Of a stretch of 64,000 nt of DNA, positions 24,850 to 36,224 are shown piece after piece. Positions within the stretch are counted from its first letter, which is position 1; each line of letters opens with the position of its first letter. The stretch is from positions 320,074-384,073 of the forward strand of contig PCDI01000004.1 of assembly GCA_002778195.1 (NCBI GenBank), written 5' to 3'. This DNA comes from Raffaelea ambrosiae. Lineage: Eukaryota > Ascomycota > Sordariomycetes > Ophiostomatales > Ophiostomataceae. The position numbers and the translations under genes were made by a program. A model generated the notes under the pieces. The model saw nothing but the letters and a program-made list of their open reading frames with translations. It had not been told where the DNA came from and made no database searches.

Positions 24850-26202
24850 ATGCTCTTTCGCACGAGGGGTGCGTACCGCCGCCTCCGCCCCTACCAGCGA
24901 CCCTTGCTCTGGTTCGCCTTTCTTCTCTTCCTCATCGACTCCATACACATCATCCACGCCCGCCCGCCGACCGTTCGCATCGGCGACCTGTCTTCGTCGC
25001 CCGACCAGTCTTCGACCGCGATCCCTCCTAACCCGTCCGTCTTTATCGTGTCGGTCCACCGCAACACCGAAAAGATCCTCCGCGCCGCCTGGATCGACGC
25101 CCTCGTCGGCCTCGTCGACCACCTGGGTCCTGGCAATGTGTTCGTGTCCGCCGTCGAGTCCGGGTCCCAGGAGCACACCAAGGACGCCCTCATGGACCTC
25201 GACAACCGCCTCGCCGAACGCAATGTGCCCCACCGCATCAGCCTCGGGCCCGACGTCTATGGCCAGCTCGAAGAGATGGACGAGTGGGCCGACCCCAACT
25301 TTGTCGGCAACGAGACGCACCAGCGGCCCCCCGGCTGGGTCTGGCACGCCGACGAGAACCGGTACGCGCTGCGGCGGATCCCCTACCTGGCCGGCGTGCG
25401 GAACAAGGCCATGGCCCCTCTGCTGGAGCACGCCGCTCAGCAGGGGAAACGCTACGACCGCATCCTGTGGATCAACGACGTCGCCTTTGACACGCCCGAC
25501 GTGCTGACCCTGCTGCACACCCGCGGCGGCGACTATGCGGCCGCCTGCGCTCTCGACTTCAAGACGTACCCGCTGTTCTACGATACCTTTGCCCTCCGCG
25601 ACGCCTGGGGCAACAAGCCCGTGTCGCTGCACTGGCCGTGGTTCCGATCCGACGAGGCGCGCGCGGCCGTGCGCGCGGGCCGGCCGGTGCGCGTGCGGTC
25701 CTGCTGGAACGGCATGGTGGCGTTTGACGCGGGCCCGTTTTACGACGTCATGCCGGACGACAACACGGTGCCCCGGCTGCAGTTCCGCGGGGTGCCGGAC
25801 AGCCTGGCCGCCTTCCACCTGGAGGGGAGCGAGTGCTGTCTGATCCACGCGGACAACCCGCTGTCGGAGGGCCAGGTGGAGGGCCGCGTGGTGTCGCCGA
25901 CCACGGGCGGCGTGTGGGTGAACCCCAACGTGCGGGTGGCGTACAGCGTGCCGACGTACCACCGGGTGCGGCGGCACAAGTTCCCCGGGGTGTTCATGGC
26001 GGTGGTGGGCGCGTGGGCGAACCGGTGGGAGCGGGCGCGGAGCCGTGTGCAGTTCCGGCTGGAAGAGACGACGGTGGTGCGACGGCTGCGGCAGTGGCGG
26101 GCCGAGACGCCGGAGGGCGAAACGCCGCGGAGCGAGCCCGGGTCGGTGTGTCTGATCAACGAGATGCAGATCATGTGGCAGAACGGATGGAAGCATTTGT
26201 GA
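24850..26202 (+). CDS. alpha-1,3-mannosyltransferase, CMT1/CAP59 family
   Basis: Intronless frame of 450 residues. The layout is type II membrane: a short basic cytosolic tail (residues 1-18), one membrane anchor (about 19-38, PLLWFAFLLFLIDSIHIIHA), then a lumenal catalytic domain. Segments FIVSVHRNTEKILRAAWID, YDRILWINDVAFDTPDVL, DYAAACALDF and CWNGMVAFDAGPFY match the cryptococcal mannosyltransferase 1 family (PF11735, CAP59_mtransfer), Golgi enzymes that use GDP-mannose. The acidic WINDVAFD motif is a candidate metal/nucleotide-sugar site. Coding GC is very high (GC3-rich) compared with the flanks. In ascomycetes the acceptor (wall glycan or glycolipid) is not established. The C-terminus is GWKHL, and the resemblance to a PTS1 is considered accidental for a membrane-anchored enzyme. 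Confidence 0.88.
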   Translation: MLFRTRGAYRRLRPYQRPLLWFAFLLFLIDSIHIIHARPPTVRIGDLSSSPDQSSTAIPPNPSVFIVSVHRNTEKILRAAWIDALVGLVDHLGPGNVFVSAVESGSQEHTKDALMDLDNRLAERNVPHRISLGPDVYGQLEEMDEWADPNFVGNETHQRPPGWVWHADENRYALRRIPYLAGVRNKAMAPLLEHAAQQGKRYDRILWINDVAFDTPDVLTLLHTRGGDYAAACALDFKTYPLFYDTFALRDAWGNKPVSLHWPWFRSDEARAAVRAGRPVRVRSCWNGMVAFDAGPFYDVMPDDNTVPRLQFRGVPDSLAAFHLEGSECCLIHADNPLSEGQVEGRVVSPTTGGVWVNPNVRVAYSVPTYHRVRRHKFPGVFMAVVGAWANRWERARSRVQFRLEETTVVRRLRQWRAETPEGETPRSEPGSVCLINEMQIMWQNGWKHL

Positions 26203-26869
26203 AGAGAGAGAGAGGTGTGTGTGTGTGTGTGTGTGTGTAAAAAAAATGATAGGAGAGGAGGTATGAAGAGGAGGTATGGAGAGGAGGGGAACGTTTATGG
26301 AGTTACATGTGCATGGGTTATCTTTTATGGTTCAAGAGGCGTTTACACATCATGGCGAAGCATTAGTTAATATATGTAAAAGATAGCATCAAAAAGGTAA
26401 TATACCCAGAAAAGGTCGCCGAGGAGCCGCAGCCTTTCCTTTCTACCTATAATACGCAATTGCAAGGAGGATGAACAAGATGGGTAAGAGACAGACAGAG
26501 AAGGGTGCAGGCATGCAAAGAGGGCTAGAAGCATCATTAAAAAGAACCCCAGGTCTAGACGCCGTATAAAGGTACCAAAATCGACATGAGGAAGGCCCAA
26601 AAATACATACAAATGCTAATACTACACGCAGGAAAGCAAGCCCGTCCCCAAGTCCTTTGTGGTCATGCAAGAAGAGGAAAGGAAAGAGAAAAAAAACGGC
26701 CAAACAAAAAAATAAAAAATAGAATATAAAACAGACCGGCCTGTAAGTCTATGCGCCAACCCCGTCCCTCTATCGTTTCTTGCGCCCCGACCTTTGAATG
26801 TCCCGTCAAGTGTCTCCGTTGTCGTCCGGTCAGTCAAAACGACGTTGTAGGATTCTGCGTCCAGACACC
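26203..26869. other. convergent 3' intergenic region
   Basis: Lies between the tails of the mannosyltransferase and PXMP4 genes. Contains a (GT)12 microsatellite and A/T-rich sequence; no gene seen. Confidence 0.6.
26215..26238 (+). repeat. (GT)12 microsatellite
   Basis: Twelve perfect GT dinucleotides starting 13 bp after the mannosyltransferase stop codon, probably in its 3' untranslated region. Confidence 0.95.
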
Positions 26870-27899
26870 TCATTTGTTGTGCCATAGGAGCGTCCGCAGG
26901 CTGTCCCACTCGTTGCTCTGTACGTAGATGTAGTGCATGCTGTTACGCAGGCTCGACTGGATCTCGGCATCGTGGTACCGGAACAGGTGCATCACCAGCG
27001 CCCAGCTGCCTGCGGCAAATGCCGGCCAGGCATAGTATGTCATCTTCTGCGACAGCTCCGGCGACGAAATCACCGGCAAGCCCACGCCCGGCTTGACGGC
27101 CAGCTTGGCGGAGGCCAGCACCACGCGCGCAAACACGTAGATGCAGATCTGCATGCTCACGGAGCTGATCTTGCCCTTGGCCGATCGGCCGCCGAAGACG
27201 AGATAGCCGCCCAGCAAGCCGGCAAGGAAGCTGTCGTAAGGGCCTGGAAATAGGAGTCAGCATCTTCTCTTATGTCCTCCCTCTCTGTCTCTCTCTTTCT
27301 CCGCGTTTGTCTTTGTGCCACCCACCCTCTTTCCCATTGCCCAGGTATTTCAACAATAAACAGGTCGTCTTGTATACGGTCGCAAAGCGGGCCAGATTGC
27401 TGGCATGCGTTTTCGTGGCGCGGAAGACGAGGCCGCACTTTTCGCGGAAACTGCAGAGAGAGGAAAAGCTTGGTTAGCTTTTTTGGGGGAAGGCGGAGAA
27501 TAATGAATGCCTCGGCTGAGGATGTGGAGTAAGACACTTACGTCCCGGAGCGAAAGAGAAACACCATCCTGCCAGCAATGTCAGTACCCAGCCACCACGA
27601 GGATCCGGCCACTCAGCCTTAGAGAGGGAGGGCAGCAAAAGTGGTAGTATCATACACAAGCGCATGCGGAAAGCGCACTTTGGCGCCGTAGACAGCGCCA
27701 TTGCGGGCGCCCTTGAGAATTGCGAGGGCATCGTGGTATCGCGGGTCGAGGGCAATGCGCTCGGCGGCGGCCTGGTCGGAAACGAAGGGGTCAGCTTTGC
27801 TTGGCCTGGTCAGGAGTTTCGTCGCGACCTCGGCTCATGACAGACGGAGAGAAAAAAAAGGCGGGGGCTCACCTTGAGGCCCTCGAGAGTGGTGGCCAT
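26870..27899 (-). CDS. PXMP4: peroxisomal membrane protein 4 (PXMP4/PMP24) family, Tim17-like
   Basis: Five-exon model on the minus strand: 27899-27873, 27771-27656, 27568-27542, 27450-27326, 27243-26870, giving 222 residues. Two exons are only 27 nt long, yet all four introns have proper GT and AG ends and agreeing phases. The protein begins MATTLEGLK, followed by YHDALAILKGARNGAVYGAK, then RFPHALVMVFLFRSGTFREK and, later, GLLGGYLVFGG and QICIYVFARVVLASAKLAV. This is the signature order of PXMP4/PMP24, an integral peroxisomal membrane protein of the Tim17/22/23 superfamily whose exact function is unknown. Several hydrophobic helices are visible. The length equals that of animal PXMP4. The start was chosen because the only in-frame ATG before the conserved block is in the first 27-nt exon. 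Longer upstream frames have no ATG. Confidence 0.9.
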
Positions 27900-30800
27900 G
27901 GACTTGAGAACGGGCAGGAGGAGGAGAATGTCTCGGGCGGAGACGTCGCAGGTCGCGACGTCCAGGAGGAACGGCAGAACGGTGAGCGCGGCAGTCACGG
28001 AGGTCCGGCGCAGCGCTCTCTAAGACGGCGGCGAGCGAGGAGACGGGGCAGTCGCGGAGAAGAGCGCAGAGGAGGAGGCGGAAACTAGGGGCGACGCCGA
28101 GGATAAAAAGGAGGAGAAGAAGGAGGAGGAGGCGAGGCGCCGGCGGCAGCAGGACATTGAAAAAGAGTGGGGAGAGAAAAAAAAGAAGAAGAAAAAAGGC
28201 CAGAAGGTAGATGAAGCTGGAGCCGGTGGTCGTCGTCTGGGAGATCGAGGGTTGCGAAAGAAAGCCCGGGTTAAGAATAAAACTAAAAAGAGTCGGCGTT
28301 CTTTTTTTTTTTGAGCGATGACGGCAAAAACGCTCGGCTGGTGTTGAAGCTCGGCTTGTGACTTTCCCTCTGCTAACTAAGCTACTTAGTATGGGCCTAG
28401 TAACTAGTCAACTGCTGTATTTCGGGTGGGCACAGGGTCCCAAGAGGCCACTAACGTCCCGGCAAGGACTCTCCGTCGCTCTTTCCCCGCGTGGTACGCC
28501 TTCCGAGGTATGCACCGTATCAATACTTGCCACCCGGGCCAATGCTGCCGCAACCGCCAAGTACCCTGTACCCTCATGCAGTCCCTTGACCCGCTTCCCA
28601 GACAAGCAAGCACCAGCGGACAAGAGGATTTCGAAGACAGACTAATGCTTTTATGCTCTCTGCATCGCACTCTTCTCGCGCTTTCATTCGTTCAGTCTGC
28701 GTACCATTATCGTCTTTCGTCCGGCATGCGAAAGGCTTGTTGGCGAGCCTGGTTCGAATCACTGCAATACAAATGAATAGTTGATCGTTTGTGGCCGTCT
28801 GCAACTAGCAGCAGATGTAACACTCGTGTTGATCATCCCAGCCTCGCCTCACCTTTACAGGGGTCTCCAAAGGCGCCTGTCTGCGCTTATGACTCTTCAG
28901 AAGCTCAATGAGCGCAATCGTCCCCGACAACCCTCCGAGGCCCTGTGACTGTTTTGCTATGATTAGCGGCACAAGTACCGGGGCCCGATTGCCATCATGC
29001 TAGGTCGGCTGCGCACGAGATGAATGCATCCGGACCTATGCGACTCTGTCTGAGAAAGTCTTCGGGAAGAAGAGACACCGCATCGGGCGACGTCTAAACC
29101 GCCACACCAGACATGCTGGCCTGGCTGGAGCGACCGGGCAATGTCAACTTGCTTCTCATCTTTGACAGCGTCGATTTGCATAGAAAATGGCCACACTGGC
29201 TGCGAGACTTGGTTGGTAGCGAAATTAAGCTCCTTGATGTGATGGGCGTGCTTCTTCGCTACTCCATGATCGAGGTATCGGAATCACTATCGGGTAGCTA
29301 CAGCACACACACCTAGTCGTCCACCAGTGGATGCTGAACACAGTTCACGATGATGAGAGAACAGAATTTCTTTCTTTGGCAGATGACAGTCGGATCCTCG
29401 GCACCACAGTTTGAAACCAGGGATTATTACTTGTAGCAACCACGATTTGTACCACATGCACAGAGATGCATGCAATGGCAAGATGATATATTTGGAACAG
29501 GATGGGCATGCGACACAGTGCTGCTAGAGTCTATTCACTCCATGGCCGACATCTTCCATTGCCAGCTTGAAGTGGCAAGTACTAAACGTATCCGTGAACG
29601 CTCGCTGGAAAGATTGGAGGGAGCGTTTGGAAAGGACGGTTGCCATGTACGGCTTGGCCTAGGTCTGCTGGTTCCAGGGCACGTTCACAAAATCAGTAGC
29701 GATGCTCCAGGCAGTGCTCGCACGCACTGATGTTTCCTCGTCTGATGGCCAATTACACGCCTACGTTTACCCCACTCTTCTAGCCATTCTGGAGGAGATG
29801 TTGAGGCGCTTCGCTGCCATCGAAAGCTTAATGTCTATCGGTGCACTTGCACCTGGACGTGGTTCTGATGCCTTTTGTCTGGGCCACATCTATTAACTGG
29901 GGGGCATGCCAAAGAACGCAGAAGCAGCGCTGGCACTGGCAGTGCAGATGTTTCGGAAAGCACCTCTGTCCGGTAACCCTTGGATATCGCATGCCGAGGA
30001 ACAATAGAAGATTTACGAAACGGAACAGGTTCGTTCAGCGTCGATCCCCTGCTTCGCCATCTCTTACGTTAACACGCTCGAGCAGTCTCTCCATGCAAGC
30101 TCGCCCTGTCAACACAAAACAACGCGAAGGAGACGCTAGAGCTACCTGAAAGCACTCACGTGGCAGGTCGGGATCGAAGGGGAGTTGGGTTTTTGCAAGG
30201 CGTTCAGAAGGCGTGGTCGGTTTCCAAAGTCATTTGGAAGCAAAAAAAGGTGACGCGGAGTGACACGAGGAAGAGGTCTGCTTTACAGATAGATTCTTTA
30301 AGACAGTTGTGAACTACAACGAGCGTACATACTGCCAATGCCTTTGTTGTTGTGCTTGTATGGCATTTTGATTTGCCCGCTCAAATCATGCATTCTCCTG
30401 GACAAACAATAATATGCCTTTGTGGATTAGATTTCGGTGCAACTCTCGTAGGCCAAGCCAGTCTGTGCAGAATTAGCGCGATGGTGTTCCTTCCAAAGCT
30501 ATTTTGTTCCTGCCTTTTGTGGAGATCGGTCCCTTGTCGCTCCTTCCCACTTGCGAGGTAACTATCTAGCAAGAGCCGCAAGAAAAACGTTAAGAGGAAA
30601 GAGTTGCAGAATTTAACTAGCAAGCGTCCAACTTCAACCAAAATGCCTCATGCTTGCAAAGGTGGCCGCCAACCGACGACCTATGGTAGGTTGTCATCTC
30701 CAGCTGTCATCACTTCTACGAGAACTGTGTAGTTACTAAGTATCTGGGGTTTATATTTCTGTTACGCAATTTTTGGGCTAACAAACCTGGGGACTAGTGG

Positions 30801-32005
30801 GCGCTGGCGGTTCCCGCCGTCTTCTCCGCAGAATGGGCCCCAGTCCAAAGCTTGTGTTTCTTTTTGCACCGTCGGACAACGAGACGCTATTGGATCTGAG
30901 CGTGCCATGCAGCTGCCACTGTCAGAGACGTCTGTCTGCTCGTCCCTTACGGTGGATCCCTTGCCGCTGGCGAGTCCCTTGCCGCGAGACACACAGGGAG
31001 AACAGACCCATCGGCTTGTTGGCAGGACGGGCAGGGTTGATAGTCTGCGTGGTCTTCCCAATTCCGGGGGCGACCGACAAATCCACCCAGAGTCTTCCCT
31101 GCCGGGGCCACCACGGAAGACATGGGATGGTGGTGGCTTATCACGCCTTGGCTGGCCATTCGTCCACTTGCTAACTATGTCCCCACCATCTACCAGGTGC
31201 TAACTACTCGTATGTATTACGACGAGAACGGCTACGAGTTGAGTGTGGGTGGTAGCCTACAGGAGGGCGTGGGCTTCCCTCTCCGTTCTAGGCCCCCCAT
31301 TGACACCAACTGGCCGACCGCGACCCATCCAACTACCCTGTTGCTTGCCTGGGGCTTGCCTGCGCACAACTCGGCAAGACTTTGGTGGCGGCCCATTCCC
31401 AGGACTCGCTCCCCTTGCAGGGTGTCTTGATATGTGGCGTACCACCGTAGGGCTGGCTGCTGGTCAGCAACGGCACAGGGACTTGGACCACACCTCCAGC
31501 TGTGGGTGAGGCTGATGGCAGGCGGCCGGGGTGGTATGAGGACCAGAGAGGGTGTCGACAAGCACGGCAGGTTGGCGGTCCTTTTTCATTTTATCTTATT
31601 TGTTTTATTTTTTCGCTTGTCCTACCTGGTCTCGCACCCTGGTTTCTTTTTTTTGCCTTGCTCTCCCTCTTCGCCATCCTTGCCGTCTTCTTCGCTTTCA
31701 CGACTCTCTCTTTCTCGTCTTCTGGCTTTTTCTCATATGCAATCTTTTCTGCCTCACTTCCCTCCACGCCCGCCTTTTATTTGCTATTATGCGGCGCTGA
31801 CCACTCCGGTGGCCAAGCTCTGCTTTAGCTCCTTGTAAGCCGTGGAAGCTGCGTGCGATCCTGCGAAACCGCCTGCGAGCCCCCGTCCCAGCCAGATCCG
31901 ACCTCTCTGTGCGACCTGCTGGCGACCAAGTGCCCCCCCGGGAAGGACTGCACGTACCAGCCTTGAAACCATGGCGACTTTGCCCGTCCTGCAGCTCCCA
32001 CCGAG
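27900..32005. other. intergenic stretch with NLR relic
   Basis: About 4.1 kb. 27900-28330 is purine-rich on the plus strand and is probably the promoter of the PXMP4 gene. 29059-29700 carries a decayed NLR-type gene, described separately. 30-31.5 kb shows nothing recognisable. 31.56-32.0 kb is CT-rich and probably the leader of the membrane-protein gene. Confidence 0.55.
29059..29700 (+). pseudogene. decayed NLR (NB-ARC / winged-helix / TPR) relic
   Basis: Broken plus-strand coding sequence. One frame (with a TAA at 29095) reads MLAWLERPGNVNLLLIFDSV (from 29113), like the region just before and including Walker B of fungal NB-ARC proteins. It is followed about 30 residues later by LLRYSMIEVSES and SGSYSTHT, then, after a frameshift near 29315, by VVHQWMLNTVHDDERTEFL; this is the winged-helix 'YSL..H.VVHQW' region. 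About 200 residues normally found between these motifs are missing. Near 29540-29640 another frame reads SMADIFHCQLEVASTKRIRE and LERLEGAFGKDG, resembling the TPR repeats that end such proteins. Intact family members are fungal NLRs linked to self/non-self recognition. No P-loop was found upstream. It is a relic by stops, frameshift and deletion, and probably not translated. Confidence 0.55.
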
Positions 32006-35000
32006 ATGAGAACGCCCGTCTTGCTGTCGTCGATGCGGCTGGCCGCGCTGGCATGCCTCGCGGCGCTGCTTGCGCTGGCTGGACCTGCATCGGCGGCCTA
32101 CAACTTCACGGGCATGACGCTGTCCGATGTGTTCTGGCAGCTCGACTATGTCAACACCTCAACAACGAGCCCCCCCAGCCTGGGCGGGCAAAACTTCACG
32201 ACCTGCTGCATCAAGGCCATCCGCGACGCCGTCGAGATCGGCCCGGCCGGCCAGCTGCAGTTCGTCGCCGACCACGAGAACTGGGTCACCTTTGGCGACC
32301 TCAACGGCAGCCTCGACCTGCTCTACTACTACAGCCAGCGCGACCAGTTCCCCTGCACGGCTGTGTACAACAACGATCCGCTTGGCGCCCCGGTCGTCCA
32401 GGTCAACTACACCTGGCTGGATGCCAACTGCCCTGGCTGGAGCATCAGCAGCAAGGACAACCTCAACGCCTGGCTGCAGCCGCTGTCTGGCTTTCTGGTG
32501 CCCGCCGTCATCTTCTGTCTGTCGGTGCCGCGTCGCCGCAAGATCGAGGTGCCGCGCATCTTCTTCTCCCCCGACCAGGCCGGCATCAAGAGCTACCTGG
32601 TCGCCCCCTTCGGTGCCGTTTGCGCCCTGGTCATTGTCGCCATCGACACCCTGATTTGGCTGTGCATCTGCTTCGCCTTTGCCGGCCCCATGATCCTCAG
32701 TGGCCTGTACGAGGCCATGCTCGACAACTGCGTGCTCGACTACCTCAAGCTCAAGATCGACCAACGGCGTCTGACGCTCGACATGCGCTGCCGCTGTCTC
32801 ATGGTCATCCTGGTCGGCAACCTCGACCTCGTCTGGAACACCGATGATCCGTACGGCAATGGCGGCTATGTCGACGGCGGCGACCAGGACGACTTTGGTG
32901 GCCGCTACGTGGACTCTGCGGGGAGCGAGGACGGCGCAGAGGCCGGACAGGCCGGCGACAACAGTTTCGGCGACCCGCGTCCGCGAGAGAACTCAGGCGA
33001 CATCCCGCTGGTTGCCACACGTCGCGCCGGAGCTTATCAGGCCATTCCCGGCACCGACCAGCAGGACCCGTCAGCACTGAGCACGCCTCGAGGGCCACGC
33101 ACGCCGCCGCTGCCAAAAGAAGGAGCCAGGCGGAACATCCACTACGCCACCGACTCGGCCTCGGCTTCTCCTTCGGTCTCGCCAGCGCCGCTGGCACCGC
33201 CTTATGCTGCGCCAGGCACAGGAGCTTCCTCGCCGCCACAGTTGCCGCCGCTGTTCTCGACGCCCCAGACACTGGCCACACCACCTCGCGGTGGGACGCC
33301 ATCCCTGCCCTTGGACAGCCCCTTCTGGAACTCGACAAGCGACACTGGCAACGGAGCAGGCAATATCGGCCAAGGAGCCAGCAGCACCAGAAATTCGCCG
33401 CAGAGCACGCCTGTCGCTTCGACACCGGGCCCAGGCTCCCCTCAAGTGGCAGACACACTTGGCAACGAGAATGCAGACCCGGCTGCGCGTCGCCTGCCGA
33501 CACATGAAGCTGGTTTGGGAACTCCATCTGCTGCGTCTGGTTTTGTTGGCGCCGGCGTGGTTGGCGCTGGCGTCGGCGTCGGCGTCAGCCAAGGAGCCAG
33601 CCGTCAGCTGCTGGTCAACCACAGGAACGGCGGCCCTCTAGCCTCGCCATGGCAGCATATGGAGGAGTTCCTGTACGATCTGCGTCTATACGATGACGAC
33701 TTCCCCACTCGGAGGCACTCTCCTCGTCAGTATGCGAGGCACCTGCCGTGTTCCCTGGGCGCTGGCTGTCGTGACAGGGGCCATTACGAGGCGCCCATCC
33801 CACGCACGGCCGAGTCGAAGCGCCTCATAGGACAGGCCAAGACGCGTCTCAAGACGATGCTGCACTGCCAGTACTCGTTTGGATCTGTTGTCGGCGCCCC
33901 TGTCATGTATGTACACATGACTAATGCTGATATAAGAGTGAAAAGAACACGCCACTGACCGTTTGATGGCACCAGATTCTTCCTTGGCGGGTTCATCTTT
34001 GCTCTTTTACAGAGTCTGGCCACCCTTGGTGATGAAGATATTGCGTAAGTTTTCTCAGAAATAGTCAACCCCCCCTTTTTCTACAAACCGGTTCTTGCTG
34101 ACACAGACATAGAGAAGGACTTGCCTTTGGCGAATGGTACATGGTGAGTTGCGAACGATCTCACAAACTGCCCCTAAGACTTGTTGTCAGCCTGCTTTTA
34201 ACACTCTTCTTCTCCTCAAGACGATCCCACACATTGCCATCGTCTCGGGCCTATTGTTGGCGGGTAACAACCCCAACATCCTCGAGGGCGTCCTTGCTGT
34301 CGATTGCAAGTACCGCCAGGACAATTACAAGATCTTTGGTATCACCTACGGCCTGGCCTACCCCTCGTGCTACAAAGTCGCCTGGCTCTGGGACCGTGGC
34401 CACAACAAGAAACAGTGGCTCAACACGCTCATTGCCACGTACCTGATGCGGCATAATGCCGACTACGACGGCAACGAGGACATTGACGAGGACATGGTCG
34501 AGCTCAGAAACAAGACCACCCTGTCGCTTGCCGACTGGTTCGTCCTGCTGGCCTTGACCATGCTTCTGCTCGGCCTCCCCTATGTGCTCGCCTTTTTGAC
34601 CGCTTTCTACACTCCCGAGATCGGCCTCTCCTGTCGTTCTCTTACCTTTACCATTTACATTATTGTGCAGACTTGCCGTAGGCCTCCTTCTCTTAACTAC
34701 CTTGCCATTCACCTCGAAATTTTTTGAATTTGTTGGGGGCTTTTTTGTTCTGACGTCTCCTCCTTTCTACAGAATTACTTCTCTGGCTCTGGGCCTATGC
34801 CGGCCCGCTGGCTCTTTTCAGCGAGGAGAATCCAGGCCTCTTCCGTGTTGGCGGCTGGCTCGACCGCCGCGGCTTCTACCGCCCGTACTCGCTACGCTGG
34901 CTCGTCGAGCGCGGCCAGACCATGCCGAGCAGCCTGCGGGCGTGGTTGCACATTCTCTGGCACCACCCGGGCCGGTTGTACCAGTGGCCCTTCCTCTGGA

Positions 35001-35784
35001 ACTTGATCTATTACCCGAGCCAGTGGGTGCTCGGCCTGATCGGCATCACGGCGGCCATTGGCGGGACCGTGATGCAGATTATCGGTGTGTACTCGGCGGA
35101 CATTTGCTACGTCACGACGTCCTACTGGTTCAAGCCCTTGGAGGAACGGCCCATGGCCGTCATTTCGCTCAACTCAGCCGACATGATTCTCCAAGCAGAT
35201 AGTATGTTTCTTCGTCGCTGTTTCCTATACCCCCCAACCCGAGTACTGATTCATATTGCGTAGTTATGTGGAAGCCCACGGCCATCACAGCTATTTGCTT
35301 TATGAGCGTCGTCAGCTTTGTGGGCTGGTGGTACCAGCGCCGTATGCGCGACCTATTTTTTGACCGTGAGTACCATACAATACCCCCCCCTTCGCCTAGT
35401 AGCATCCCACCTTCTTCCACCCGTAGCTGTTGTATGCTAACAGTCCATCCAGAGGTCAAACGCATCGACCAGGAAGAAAGCGACGACACGCTCGAGTCCC
35501 TTCCCGACCGTGGTCGTAACCGGGCCCGTACCATCTCCGTACCCATGAACGTCCGTGGCCCGACGCCGTCCATGATTGCCATGTATGTGCCGACTGGTGG
35601 CGGCGCTGGTAGCGGTGAAGATGAATCGAGAAGAAGAAGCAGCGGCCTTGTTGAACCGGGCAGTGTCCGTCGACAGTCTTCTCCCATTCTGGGCACCACT
35701 GGAGCCAACCGTCGTCTTCCTTTCCACCAGACGCCCTCCTCAAGGCCGCCGTCGACGGAGACGGGGCTATCATATATAGGTTAG
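32006..35784 (+). CDS. large multipass membrane protein of unknown function
   Basis: Seven-exon model (32006-33906, 33976-34044, 34113-34143, 34221-34677, 34773-35201, 35264-35365, 35453-35784), 1106 residues with all phases consistent. The start gives a classic signal peptide (LAALACLAALLALAGPASA, about residues 11-32). A probably lumenal/extracellular segment follows with NFT and NYT glycosylation sequons and several cysteines. Hydrophobic helices lie near residues 153-172 and 200-235. A long Pro/Ser/Thr/Gly-rich loop (about 285-580) is probably disordered. The second half has further helices: FFLGGFIFALLQSLATL, HIAIVSGLLLAG, WFVLLALTMLLLGLPYVLAF, LLLWLWAYAGPLALF, WVLGLIGITAAIGGTVMQII and ICFMSVVSFVGWWY. 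I count 9-10 membrane segments. The tail is charged and Ser-rich. No catalytic or transporter motif is recognised. It is probably plasma-membrane or endomembrane. Confidence 0.82.
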
Positions 35785-36224
35785 TGTTTGGTTTTTATGC
35801 TTGAGACATTGTTGGGCATCTATTTGTCATGATTATTTTCTTCTTACAAAAGGGCGTACACGTGGAACCTTTCAGGGCATATGGGGGAAGGGGTTAGGGG
35901 ATACATATCAGTGTATATGGAGTGTATGGATTAATACATGGTGCTTGCTTTGGAAAGAACATTTGAAGGAAACTATGTGCATTTTCTTCGGCTATCTAAA
36001 TACACGATGCATTCGAGTCTAGCATTATTGACAGATGTTCCAAAGTATACATATTTTGTCATGGAACACAATACCAGCATAAAAATAAAACCACGACCGA
36101 GCAAAAATGATGAGAAAAAAAGAAGAGGAAACCAATCGATACCAGGTCCAAGACAAAAAAGACTACACTTTTGTGACCCTTTGAATCTGCACATCGTTTA
36201 CCAACACCCGAAGGAAACTAAGCC
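35785..36224. other. convergent 3' intergenic region
   Basis: 440 bp between convergent genes, A/T-rich. No gene or clear structure seen. Confidence 0.6.

Noticed and set aside
24595..26196. 533-residue minus-strand frame
   Set aside because: It is antisense to the mannosyltransferase, whose plus-strand frame carries family motifs and a membrane anchor; the antisense product is His/Arg/Val-rich shadow of GC3-rich codons.
26196..26202. PTS1-like KHL at the end of the mannosyltransferase
   Set aside because: The first position is not S/A/C, and the protein has an N-terminal membrane anchor for the secretory pathway.
28745..28765. possible tRNA T-arm (GGTTCGAATCA)
   Set aside because: The T-stem does not pair beyond one base and no cloverleaf surrounds it.
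31909..32847. 312-residue plus-strand frame overlapping the membrane-protein gene
   Set aside because: A shadow frame, Arg/Pro/His-rich, overlapping the signal peptide and helices of the real gene in another frame.
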